Assembly: GCF_008831285.2 (NCBI RefSeq) | Contig: NC_045148.1 | Span: 4,404,001-4,468,000, forward strand | DNA: 64,000 nucleotides | Direction: 5' to 3' | Origin: Nymphaea colorata | Lineage: Eukaryota > Streptophyta > Magnoliopsida > Nymphaeales > Nymphaeaceae | Shown: positions 42,369 through 52,640 of the stretch, one piece after another | Position numbering within the stretch: the stretch's first letter is position 1 | Layout of the letters: every line of letters starts with the position of its first letter | Notes under the pieces: model-generated | Database searches by the model: none | The model's input: only the letters and a program-made list of their open reading frames with translations | What the model was told of the DNA's origin: nothing | Program-made: the position numbers and the translations under genes

Positions 42369-42434
42369 GTTGCAACCAGTTAGCAAACGAGGTTAGGACC
42401 TATCAAGGCTAAGCCAGTTGGGGATTCAGAAACC
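42369..42434 (+). repeat. Left arm of inverted-repeat core, unit A
   Basis: gttgcaaccagttagcaaac to gattcagaaacc; inverted partner at 42,832-42,900. The shared core is ggctaagcc then tgggga. Confidence 0.7.
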
Positions 42435-42831
42435 AAATTGGCAATACGGTACTCAAAAAAGAAAGAGAGACTTTACTTGTTGAATTGAGGGGGTAATATG
42501 TTATATATATAACAAAAAGCCTTATAAAATATGATTCTTATATATATATATATTATATACCAATAAAAGCACAACTAATGGGCGCAACTTTACCAAATAT
42601 TAATTCTAAACAAAACCATACTTTATATATGTATATACTGATGTAATCACATTGCAATCATGGTGGATGTAATTGCATCGAGCAGTGTTGTGAAAGGTTG
42701 GAGGATTGATTCTTAAACCCGATTCAAGGAAAGCAAAGCAGCTGCGTAAGGAAAAAGGCATTATTGAAGAGAATACATTACGTCCAAAAAAAGTGAGAAA
42801 GAAAGAAAGAAAATGCATTTTACTCATTCAG

Positions 42832-42900
42832 GTTTGTATCCCCAGCCGGCTTAGCCCTAATAAAAAACCTTACCGATTTGCTCAATGGTTGCAACGCATC
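42832..42900 (-). repeat. Right arm of inverted-repeat core, unit A
   Basis: On the minus strand it reads gatgcgttgcaaccattgag to ggggatacaaacc, mirroring the left arm. A GAAA-rich tract precedes it. Confidence 0.7.
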
Positions 42901-42929
42901 CTTCATGAGTTACCCAATGCATGAGTCTT

Positions 42930-42996
42930 CACCTTCATGGCACGGAACGTGAATATGTCACCTTCATGACACGGTACGTGAATATGTCACCTTCAT
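42930..42996. repeat. 29-bp tandem duplication
   Basis: caccttcatggcacggaacg and its continuation repeat at 42,959 with two changes, and a third partial copy starts at 42,988. Confidence 0.9.
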
Positions 42997-43427
42997 TCTG
43001 AGCCCGTCTGCGGATATTTGGGAATATAATACTTCTCCCAGTTCTTGAGGAAAGTTCCTTTTGTTTGACAATTGAATAAGATGGGGGAAAAGGAAAGATG
43101 TGGACTGACGCAATGGACCATCAAGGTTCTTGCTAGATCTTTAAGTATGCACACCTATTGTGATCTCTTATACGCCATATATTCTATATGCAACTAATTT
43201 CACACAAAGCCGACACATGCCCATGCGATGTAGGCTACGGGATATGAACACAATTGCCAAGATCAGGCATTCTAGACATCAGTTAGATGCACGACACATG
43301 CAGTGGCTTTTTTACCTTACATGCAGAGCAATAGAATGGCAGGGCTGACACGTGGGATTTGGTTTGCATGAATACAAAGTAGTAATTCTTTTCCAATGGT
43401 GGATCAGCTGGGGTTAGGCAGAGTAGG

Positions 43428-43430
<3 letters not shown>

Positions 43431-43484
<54 letters not shown>
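43431..43484. repeat. (TA)n microsatellite
   Basis: About 27 TA units inside unit A; B and C lack it at this place. Confidence 0.97.
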
Positions 43485-43486
<2 letters not shown>

Positions 43487-43713
43487 CATACTTTACTGAA
43501 CGGCTGACATCGACCCTCTAATAAGAGCTGGTGCACCGCACCTCTAGTATCAAAAGCACTCTATACATTAGGCTACTTAGTTGCTTTTGTCACTAATTAA
43601 ACCAAAAAAGATCGAAGCGAAAGAAGAAGATGAAAGGCAATGACGCTCTACGCACCAAGTAGTTGTACTTGGCATATCTATCTCAAATGCACAGCTAGCA
43701 AGTACTACATGCT

Positions 43714-43897
43714 CTAAGCAGCATCCTTACCATAAGATGAGATGCCCAAAATATCGACAGTAAGAAAGCATATTGGCAGTACCCAATGCATGGTAGGTAT
43801 TAAATGCGACGTATGGAGAAGGAATGAATGAAGGAGAAGGTGATACTTAATTTGGAAGACTACAACTACCTCGCTAAGGTTGCATGCCATTTTATAG
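43714..43897 (-). promoter_or_regulatory. Promoter-like TATA box and short ATG frame in unit A
   Basis: On the minus strand cctataaaatgg (43,886-43,897) lies ~95 bp upstream of accATGC. The frame encodes a short hydrophobic peptide start (MHWVLPICFLTVDILGI) and reaches ATGGTAAGG, a good splice donor. Unit C keeps the TATA sequence but has a stop at codon 3. A possible old transcription unit; no downstream exon is identified. Confidence 0.25.
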
Positions 43898-44700
43898 GCC
43901 TCCTCTGTGTTCTTTCTTGAATTTGTGGACCTGAAGGCGAGCATGTACTTGGATCCCTGACCTCCACCACTTCTCGTGACACAATGTGGTCATCCTAGCG
44001 GCATCTTCTGCTTTAGATCATATCAGGAATATCAGCTACCTGTCATGAAATGTTCTTATTCTTTTCAGGAAATTAATTTTAGGAAATGGATGTAATCCTG
44101 AAAATTTACAAACTTAATAATGCTTGGTCGCCTTAGGAGCACGAAAAGACCAACATTTTTTTGTGCTTCAGGAATAAATTTCTTAGTTTTTATGCTTTTC
44201 TAACCTTTAATTACCATTCTACAGACCTTTCTGCAGAGTTTTTCGTTTTAATTTCAAATTTTTCCCTCGTCGTGGATGTCTGACGGTGAGACGCGTGCTG
44301 AGCTATATCTGCTTTGGAATCTTCTTTTTCTTATGAAAAGATATATGCACAATTTACACTTTAACGGAGGAAATGCGCAACATAAAACTGTATATGTTTT
44401 ATGCTGCGCAAATCAAGCATGCCAAAAAAGATATCAATTAAGATAACTTATATATGCTGGCCTTACAGACCCCTAAACATGAATTAATCATCAGATTTTG
44501 ATTAACCTTAGTAAAAGTTAAACCATTGACCTATCAATGAAGTAAATCATGTAGCAACTTTTACGTGGATCTAAGAAATTACTTAATTTGCAGCAACTAT
44601 ATTGTGAAAAATGCAATAACTATTCCCAAAGTAAAAAGTTTTCTTTGGATGTATTCATTAGGAGCAATTTTTTCGATCAGGTGTGCTTGCATGGAGATTT

Positions 44701-46078
44701 CTTTAACTATATACTCTGACAAACTATATGAACTACTCTCGCGACCGATCGTATGCGAACGGAGATGTCAAGGAACTGTCAACTTTTATTGTTTACACAT
44801 AGACACACAATTCGGGTCTGTAGGTCTAAGATAAGCCACAATCTGTCATCCCTTCGTGTTTCAATTTACTAGTTCCATCTTCCCATCTGGCTTCAGCTCA
44901 TCAAGACTTCAAACGTAGCTTGGCATAGCTTGAAAATCTGTACGATTTTGTTGCTACATGAGCGTGGTTTACTGCAAATTTAATTGGTTTTCAAGAACCT
45001 AAAATATTAAACGGAAAATAAGTAATGAAGATTTTCTGTTAATTTTCTCTTGACAACGACTTATGGTTTAACTTTACTTCCATGCTTAAAACTCCTACTG
45101 ATGATATGCTATAGTCATAGATATGTTTCTTTATTCAAAAATTTAACATGTTCAAACACTCAAGTAGGGACCAAAGCCCGAGCAGCTGAAACTCCCTTCT
45201 TTCTCCTTGCATGAAGAGTTCTGGGTTGCATGTGGCTCGGATGCATATGGAGACGGTGCACCTTCAGCGCGGTGCTGCACCTCACTCATAAGTCACAAGA
45301 GAATAACATCCATGGGAATTGAATTGATGAACTCTGTTCAAGCTCACCAGCCTGACAAGTAATGCACACTATGCGCCTTGAGGCTGCAAACAGGTCATGC
45401 TGAAAAAAACAATGAGAACAAACAGAGAACATAACCTTTTTCTCATTGATGCGGTGGATCCTTTGAACTGAACCAAATTCATGAAACATTTTTCATTCAT
45501 CTTTCCTTTTTTCATTTTTACATGTAAGAGAGTGTGCATGATAAATTAGCTATAGCATCCCTAACGTGCAAGAGATTACATTTTAATTCATGTTTGTCTA
45601 TTCAGAAAAAATAGCAGCCAACCATCATGGGGAACAATTACAAGGACATGAAAATTAGCAAGCAATCAATCCTCAGCATCATCAGAAACAACTGTAGGAG
45701 ATATTTTGTTTTGCGATGCAGGCTCCCAATTGCCCTGACATTGGAGAGGGAGAGAGGGTTTTTGATGTTGGAGAATCCCAATTACTTCTAGTGATGTACT
45801 GATGAGCCACAACAAGCAAACAAATTTTTGGCGATGGTTGCAAACTACTAAACACATTGTAAATCATAGCCCATGTCACTGTAGCTAAAAATTTGGAATG
45901 GATTATTTCTAACTTTTAGCAATGGTTTGTAATACACACATAGAGAGAGAGAGAGGGAGAGAGAGAGAGTGGCATAGCCACATGTCAGATGCTGTGGCCA
46001 TTTGCCACATCAGTCCCGTAAAATTTCTTAATTTTGCATATTGATGTACTCAACAAGGTGAGAAAAAGAGAGAGAGGA
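44701..46078. other. No gene recognised
   Basis: AT-rich. A minus-strand frame at 45,286-45,489 contains several Cys/His residues but no family I can name. Frames near 45,666-45,879 are also unassigned. A GA-rich tract is near 45,943-45,970. Confidence 0.4.
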
Positions 46079-46113
46079 GAGAGAGAGAGAGAGTGTGTGT
46101 GTGTGTGTGTGAG
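46079..46113. repeat. (GA)n(GT)n compound microsatellite
   Basis: gagagagagagagagagtgt continuing as GT units. Confidence 0.95.
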
Positions 46114-47195
46114 CAACTCCCAAAAAAGAGATTTACATCAACAAATTGTTACATCATAAAAATTACATTCCAAAACCTTTTCATTTATCAACTAATCTTG
46201 ACAATCTCCGCGGGATACTTTCTCAAGATCTAGACCATACTTCAACGTGCCTCCAAGTTCAGTAAAAAGTAAAGTTTCCTTCAAGTATGACGTACTAGTT
46301 TTTGTTGTTTTGTTTGTTCTCCATGGTTAGACATGATTTTTTGTTTTTGGTGGAACTTGTTTAATTACAATCGGAAATTTATGATGTGAACATCTTCCAT
46401 TCCTTGCTGCCGGGAGAAGCCTTTATGAATTCCGCCATCCATTGGCAGCACCAAGCTGGTAAAAATTTTATCGATTACATGCTGTTTAAGTACATGATTA
46501 AAAAAATATTACGGAAATGTACAAAAAAAACATTCATGATTTTGACATCCAATGAGCTCCTTTATTCGTCATGTCTTCCCTCGTGCAGATAAACAATGAA
46601 ATTCGTCATAAAAATGTTAAAATCATAAAAAAAATGTATATCCACGAATTAGATGAGACTAAAAAATTAAAATTTTAAATAAATACCAAATTAATTGTGG
46701 AGTAACATTATCAAAACAAAAAACACTTGTAGAAAACCTGCTTTAAGAATTAAATCCACAGCATTGGCTGATCCATAGAAAGGAAAATTTTCATAATGAA
46801 GTGATCAACAAAACCTTATCGTAATGCACTAATAACAACAGTAGATCAGTCTTGAGCTAGAGAACACAAATGTATAGCACAAGTACTTTTGCCTTGAATC
46901 AAACAGTTGTATGTCCCTAGTCAAGCGCCCTTTTTATAATAATTTCCTAGATGGGCTGCCTTGAGTGCTGATCAATACAAGACTAAATGTATTCTATGAG
47001 AGCTTAAGATTGAAAATCTTGCTCAGCTTTAAGTGTCGAAGCTGGTTATATATGCCCATGATTAATATAAAAAAATAAACTTTTTGTAGGGAAAAAAAAA
47101 GAAAACCACAGAAAAGTGATGATTTGATAAAAGTAAAACTTGTCAGTTTGTATATACATGTCGTTATGACCGATATACCCCTCTAAGTAGTAAAA
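46114..47195. other. No gene recognised
   Basis: AT-rich DNA with short frames only. Confidence 0.4.
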
Positions 47196-47540
47196 AAGTG
47201 TTTTCATGTTTTTGTTCAGCTAATAGCGTTACCTTATTAATTGACAATATTATTACATAAACATTATCTTATACTCATGTTTAGCGTGTTATCTCATAAA
47301 TCCGTCTGTTATTTCATTATCTCATATTTATATTTAACGTTATTTCATACTTATGTTTAACGTTATCTCATTAGCTCGTAAATCTTTTGTTATCAAACAA
47401 ATATGATCTCATATTTATGTTTAGCATTATCTCATACATTTGTTTGTTATCTCATTATTTCATAGATCTTTGGTTATCTCATACACATTATCCCATACTT
47501 ATTTGTTATTTCATATTTATTTGTTACCTCATGCACATGC
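47196..47540. repeat. Degenerate minisatellite, ttatctcatacttatgttta type
   Basis: Variants of (g)ttatctcata followed by (c/t)ttatgtttaacg recur more than ten times with uneven spacing of about 14-30 bp. An old, decayed tandem repeat. Confidence 0.6.
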
Positions 47541-47834
47541 ATATGTAATGTTTAGGCATAAAAGTAAATATGCATATTGATAGTAAGGTCCACATCTGAC
47601 GTATGCTAGTTATATACACGGAAGTGTGTACATAACTTGATCTCCTTTTGCATAGAAACTGTTTGGAAAAAGTGTAAACAAGAAACAAAAACAAAAACAA
47701 AAACTCTCACCCCTCACGTTTTTTTCAGTCTTATACCCCAACATTTTTAGGAGAGAGAAAGTACCAGCTTGTCATTTTGGATGTCTTGCTTGAGCTTGTG
47801 TAGACGAGTGATGTGAAACCCCATGGTGGAATGC

Positions 47835-48403
47835 AGTTGCAACCAGTTAGTAAACGAGGTTAGGCCTTATCAAGGCCTAAGCTAGTTGGGGATTCATAAA
47901 CCAAATTGGCAAGAGGAGCACTTTCAGATAGAGACTTACTAGTAGAGTAGATGGGGTAATGTCATTACATGTTAAGCCACAAACCAAAATACTCATAAAA
48001 TAAGATTCTTATATATAACATATATTGCTATCAAAACATATATAATTATAGTGGGCTGCTTAACCACACATTAATTTTATCAAAATCATACTAATGCACA
48101 TTTTGTAGTATGGACACGCTAAATTTGTTATTGACATTGACTCTTAAAAGTCCCGACTCAAGGAAAAGAAAGCCAGCTTTATGAGCACAAGGAGAAAATT
48201 TTACCGATATCATTTGTCTTAATTTCTTGGCCTATAAACAAATATTGTTGGGGAAATTACAAAATTGAAGATAATATCTAACATTAAAAAAGGGAGAGAA
48301 AGAGAAAGAAAGAAAATGCATTTATGCTTTCAAGTTTCGGATCCACAGCAGGCTTTGCCCTCATAAAAGACCTTCACCTATTTTCTCAACGGTTGCAATG
48401 CAC
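47835..48403. repeat. Inverted-repeat core of unit B
   Basis: Left arm 47,835-47,902, right arm (inverted) 48,334-48,403, about 430 bp apart. Same arms as in A and C. Confidence 0.65.
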
Positions 48404-50249
48404 CTATCATGAGTTACCCAATGCATGATCAATCTTCACTTTCATATATATTCTTAATTTTGAGCCCTTGTGAGGATGTTTAGGATTACAATATTTCTCC
48501 CAGTTCTTGAGGAAGAATAAGATGGAGAAAGTGGAGGATGTGGACTGGGCAATGGAGAATCAAGGTTCTAGTACATCTCCCTTTTGTGTGGCTATATATA
48601 GTTGTGTGTCAACATGCATTGTTTTCCGAGCTTTTATATATATATATATATATACCATGAGGGAACCCACAAACTGAAGCAAGAGGGCAAAGCACTGCTT
48701 TCGCTTGACTCCATCACATGACGTCATTTTGACCGCAGCCTTGCGATGAGATGCGAACGCTTCCCATGCTGCGGTTCCCTCCAGTGCGTTCTAGGATTGG
48801 GTTAGGGGAACATCCAAGTGATTGCCTTTGCAGATCCGAACGAGTTCACAAGGTGCACAATAAGAATAGGACCAATGGAAACTTCATAAGGGACCATTTG
48901 AACTGTAGATCGTACTGCTCTTAAGACATATTTCGAATATAGAGGTTCGTACTGCTCATGAAACATATATAGGCCACGGCACATGAATAATATAATTGCC
49001 AAGATTAGGCATTTTAAATAGGGCTGTATTGGAACCCAAGTGGGGTATGGTACAACCGTCAATCAGAGTGTCACGATTGCACTATTTACAGTCCTAGGAT
49101 CCACATGAATTGGTGGACAGCGTGCCTTTTAAGTGACTGCTTGGCCAACCAGCTATGCTACCTAATCCCCAAGATCATTTGGAACATGTTCGCCATTCGC
49201 CTTCTAAATAGCAAGTACCGGAAGCTCTAAGCTGAATCCTTGCCATAAGATGAAATACGCAAAACATGGACCATAAGAAAGCATATTGACCAAAATACGT
49301 AATCCTTGTACTTGGATCCCTATCTCCACCACTTCTCGTGACACAATGTGGTCATCCTGATGATATAAGGAACCCTTCAGATGCTTCCTTAGCACTAGAT
49401 CATATCACGAATTTCAGCAGTCTTGAATTTTTTTTTTTTTTTTTTTTGGTGGAGGGAGAAAGAACCCGACTTTATAATGCTTTACCGCCTTACGGGCAGA
49501 TCAATATTTTTTGTGTTTAGTTTTTATGTTTTTCTAACTTTTATTCACTATTCTCCAGATCTTTCCGACGAGCTTTTCACTTTCATTTCAATTTCTTCCC
49601 TTCCCTTGTCGAGGAAGTCTGACCATCAGACGTGCTGAGCTATTCCTGCTTTAGAATCTTCCTTTTTTAGTCGATTGCAGTTTGCACTTTAAAATAACGA
49701 GGAAATGTGCCTGCGGTTCGCTAGTTTATGCCTTACAAGTAGCTTGCCATAGCTACCTAACAATTGTTAGATAAATGCGTCGGACTCAGAACAACACTAC
49801 AAATCGTGGTCAGCCTACTATTAAAAGGCTGACTTCATTAAATCTATTTCACGTAGTTGGATTCAAAATTAATCAAATCAATTAAGATTACTACTGTATG
49901 CCGGACTTGCAGATCCAAAAACATGAAATTGGGACATGAATATCAACTGCATATTAAATCCAATGCAATTGATGATAAGATCCTATTTTTATCCTAAAAA
50001 ACTCATCAGATTTAGATTAAGGGCATTGGTTAAACCATCGAGCTACCCAAGAAGCAAACATCTACCAACTTCTATAAATGATAAAGATCTAGGAAACCAC
50101 TTAATTTTCAGCACTGTACAAAAATGCAACAAGTGAAAAGCGTTTCTTTGGGATGTGTTCATTAGGGCACACTACAAGAGCATCAGTGAAGACAATGCCA
50201 TTCCCCTTGCACCGTCGATGGCTAACCAATAGGCTGCGGAGCTCGCCAT

Positions 50250-50430
50250 TGCTGATTCTGGAAGAGGAGTGACTCCAATTGACAACCTCCGACGCCACCA
50301 TTTGGTCTAAGTATTGTCCTTTCTGCTTTAATAGATTTATGGAATAGAGTTCTCAAGTCATACCTGGTTCAGTTCATCGATCCATAATTGTTTATATTAA
50401 TGATATTCTAATTCAGTCAGAATCAGAGAG
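50250..50430 (+). pseudogene. Gypsy RT fragment at end of unit B
   Basis: Frames read IDLWNRVLKSYLVQFI-like text, then VYINDILIQSESERNIK. This matches the gypsy RT block around FIDDILIYS, with the first catalytic Asp replaced by Asn. It ends abruptly near 50,436. Confidence 0.6.
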
Positions 50431-50439
50431 GAACATTAA

Positions 50440-50620
50440 GTGCTTGTTTGTATGACAAGTCCTCAAAACCTGGTTATCAGAAAGCCAGGTTTTAAAGAAA
50501 CCTGATTTTCTAACCAGGTTTCAATACCTGGGTTTTATGTTTGGATGCCAATATAGAAACCAGGTCTTTCCAAACCTGGTTTTTGTTTGGACGACAAAAA
50601 TTTGGTTTTGAAGGGTCTTT
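50440..50620. repeat. Fold-back-like element with ccaggttt repeats
   Basis: tgcttgtttgtatgac at the left and tttttgtttggacgac at the right, with many copies of acctggtt and aaccaggt in both directions. Resembles small plant MITEs; it sits where the RT fragment of unit B stops. Confidence 0.45.
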
Positions 50621-51674
50621 CTAGAATTCAATTTCAACTTTAGCTGAACATTCATTGCAGTTAAATCACAATTAAACCAATACAATTGCATCAGATCATA
50701 GATACATATTTGGTAGAGAAAAGAAAGATTTGTTTGCTCTCCGCTACTGTTTAACATGAGGCTCCGCTTCAATCACTTGATTCTCATTGCCCTTCCAATT
50801 TTATGGGGCACTAAAAAGGATGTTCAATATAGCATTCTGTGATTTAAAAGTAATTAAACAACATGCTGAGAACCAACGAACCATAAAATTGGAAAGACAC
50901 TATGTATGGTGCTTGTTAATATATCCAGTCAAATTGCTCTTCAAGCTTGTGTACTTGCAGAATAAAGACAATTACAGACTGTAGCAGAAAATATATCCTT
51001 AGAAAAAACTTCAGATAAAGTATGAAGTGGATGGTTCATGATCACATCATCCAAAGATTATTGCTTATTAAACGTAATATTGAAGTTGATCAACCTTTCC
51101 TTCATCACCTTCAAGCTTTTTTAATCAAGTCCTTAATTTTCTGTTGAGAGTCAGCACAAGCCTTTTGAGCCTCATTGGATTTCAACATCTCTGACTGTTA
51201 AGCAGCCTACAATTAGTTTGTGCACCCAGGTATGTGCTCCATGTCATTGACCGCGAGCTTTCAAATTCCTTTGCATTATACTCTTGTAGTGGCTTCTTAT
51301 TTCTGTCTCATGTGCAGAAGCTCTTCAAAAAGTGCGGCATGAGAGTTTTTCCTTTTCCCATTCCCACCAAGGACGTGGAGCACATATGAGTTGCACTTTT
51401 CATTCAATAATAGAGCATTTAGTAATCTTTTAACACAAACCAGAACTGATGAAGAAAAGATTCTTTAGGATAACAAGCAGACCCAATGTTCATGTAATTT
51501 ATCATCTAATTTGGAAAGTATAAGAAGAAAATTTGGGGTTCTAACACTCTTATGAGCAGCAGTAGGATGCAATCTTTGTTTTATGCCATGGAGGAGTTCA
51601 ATTCAGCCACCGGTGCCTCTCATAATCAACTTTCTTTCGCAAGCAAAATTTCTCCACCAAGGTCACTTGTCCCC
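50621..51674. other. No gene recognised
   Basis: AT-rich; short frames only. Confidence 0.4.
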
Positions 51675-51880
51675 TACCCAGCGATGGAGCCAAGGGTGGC
51701 CCTGGCCCCACAATTTTTTTTTTTGAAAAAAATTACATGTAAATTTTAAAAAATTTCACTTGTCTAATATAAAAATTTTGAAAAACGATATTTCGAGCTC
51801 TGTCAAAATTTAAAAACTTTAATTTGGTCTCCTTCATGAAAATTTTTTTGCTCTACCCCTGCCTCTACCTAAAACGTTGT
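51675..51880 (-). repeat. Dispersed short element, gcggagcc type
   Basis: Inverted copy of 1,977-2,160: ggtggccctggccccac, aaaattacatgtaaattt, aaaatttcacttg, aacgatatttcg, tttcatgaaaa-like text and ctctacccctgcc. Confidence 0.6.
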
Positions 51881-51892
51881 TTTTCATAATAA

Positions 51893-52075
51893 TAGCGGAG
51901 CTACTTGTTGGCTAGGGTGGTCCACTACCCACGCCGGTCCATCAAAAATTTTATTATAATGTGTTAACCTTATATTGTTATGACTTTAAATTTATATGCA
52001 GCGCCCACACCAAAGTTGTGTCACCTACACAAATGCCGTACTTATGAAAAATTTTGGCTCAGCCACTGTTTCAAA
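51893..52075 (+). repeat. Dispersed short element, relative of 36,123-36,305
   Basis: gcggagctacttg at the left and gaaaaattttggctcagcca at the right, with ctacccacgccggtccatc inside. Confidence 0.45.
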
Positions 52076-52205
52076 ACCTAGTTCCAATGTTATTTTCTGC
52101 AAAACTGAGTTCCCCATAAACCCAGTTAGCTGTCACCCAAAACGGGGTTTGGATGGAAAAATCCCAAAACCTCGTTTAAGGGTGGCATCCAAACGCAGCC
52201 CAAGA
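52076..52205. repeat. Small MITE-like segment
   Basis: Inner acggggtttggatgg and outer ggtggcatccaaacgcagcc, partly inverted, resemble the gcgtttggatgc ends of small plant elements. Confidence 0.35.
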
Positions 52206-52230
52206 GTTTGGTTGAATCCAGCGAAACACC

Positions 52231-52330
52231 ATGAAATGGAACATGTTGTTCCATTTCATGTGATGTTGATGCAAACATCAACACATGACAAGCAGAAACA
52301 TCAACACATGACAATCAGAATGACCCAGAC
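52231..52330. repeat. 13-bp perfect palindrome followed by a direct repeat
   Basis: atgaaatggaaca (52,231-52,243) and its reverse complement tgttccatttcat (52,247-52,259) are 3 bp apart. Just downstream, catcaacacatgacaa occurs twice. Confidence 0.85.
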
Positions 52331-52520
52331 GCAGACGCAGAACAGGGGGTACGAGGGCCCCAAGCGTTCCACGATATTTCATTTACCACTAAACGATGAC
52401 ATGGGAATGGTTCCACAATCTCTTTTCATGCATTCCCCCTCACCGACATTGGATTTCTTTGGTGGCTTGCTCCACCCAATACACGTTCTTCCCACACTTG
52501 TTTTTCAGCTATGCCAGATC

Positions 52521-52591
52521 TCTCTCTCTCTCTCTCTGTAGGTGCTCTGCATCAGTCACGGGCCATAGCTAATGCATGTCTCACTCTTTCA

Positions 52592-52638
<47 letters not shown>

Positions 52639-52640
52639 TT
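52521..52640. repeat. (CT)n and (CA)n microsatellites
   Basis: ctctctctctctct near 52,520-52,538, then (CT)n passing into (CA)n at about 52,593-52,639. Confidence 0.95.

Larger units (their letters stand above)
42275..44700. repeat. Repeat unit A of a three-copy family
   Basis: Shares, in order, with B (47,752-50,430) and C (56,545-59,620): the inverted-repeat core, ccaagatcaggcattctaga, agcaagtactacatgctcta, aagaaagcatattgg, acttctcgtgacacaatgtg, tagatcatatca..aatatcag, and tgctgagctat or tgctgagct blocks. A and C also share aatgcatggtagg and ggtgatacttaatttggaag. No protein is recognised. It may be a decayed transposable element or a duplicated locus. Confidence 0.8.
47752..50430. repeat. 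Repeat unit B of the three-copy family
   Basis: Collinear with A and C. It shares with C sequences that A lacks, such as gtcacgattgcactatttacag (C: gtcataatctcaccatttat) and a tail through aatcagagaggaacatt. It lacks the promoter-like segment of A and C. The last ~100 bp encode gypsy RT sequence (VYINDILIQSE at 50,388-50,420). Confidence 0.8.

Noticed and set aside
43283-43489. Minus-strand Tyr-Ile repeat frame
   Set aside because: Produced by the (TA)n microsatellite in unit A.
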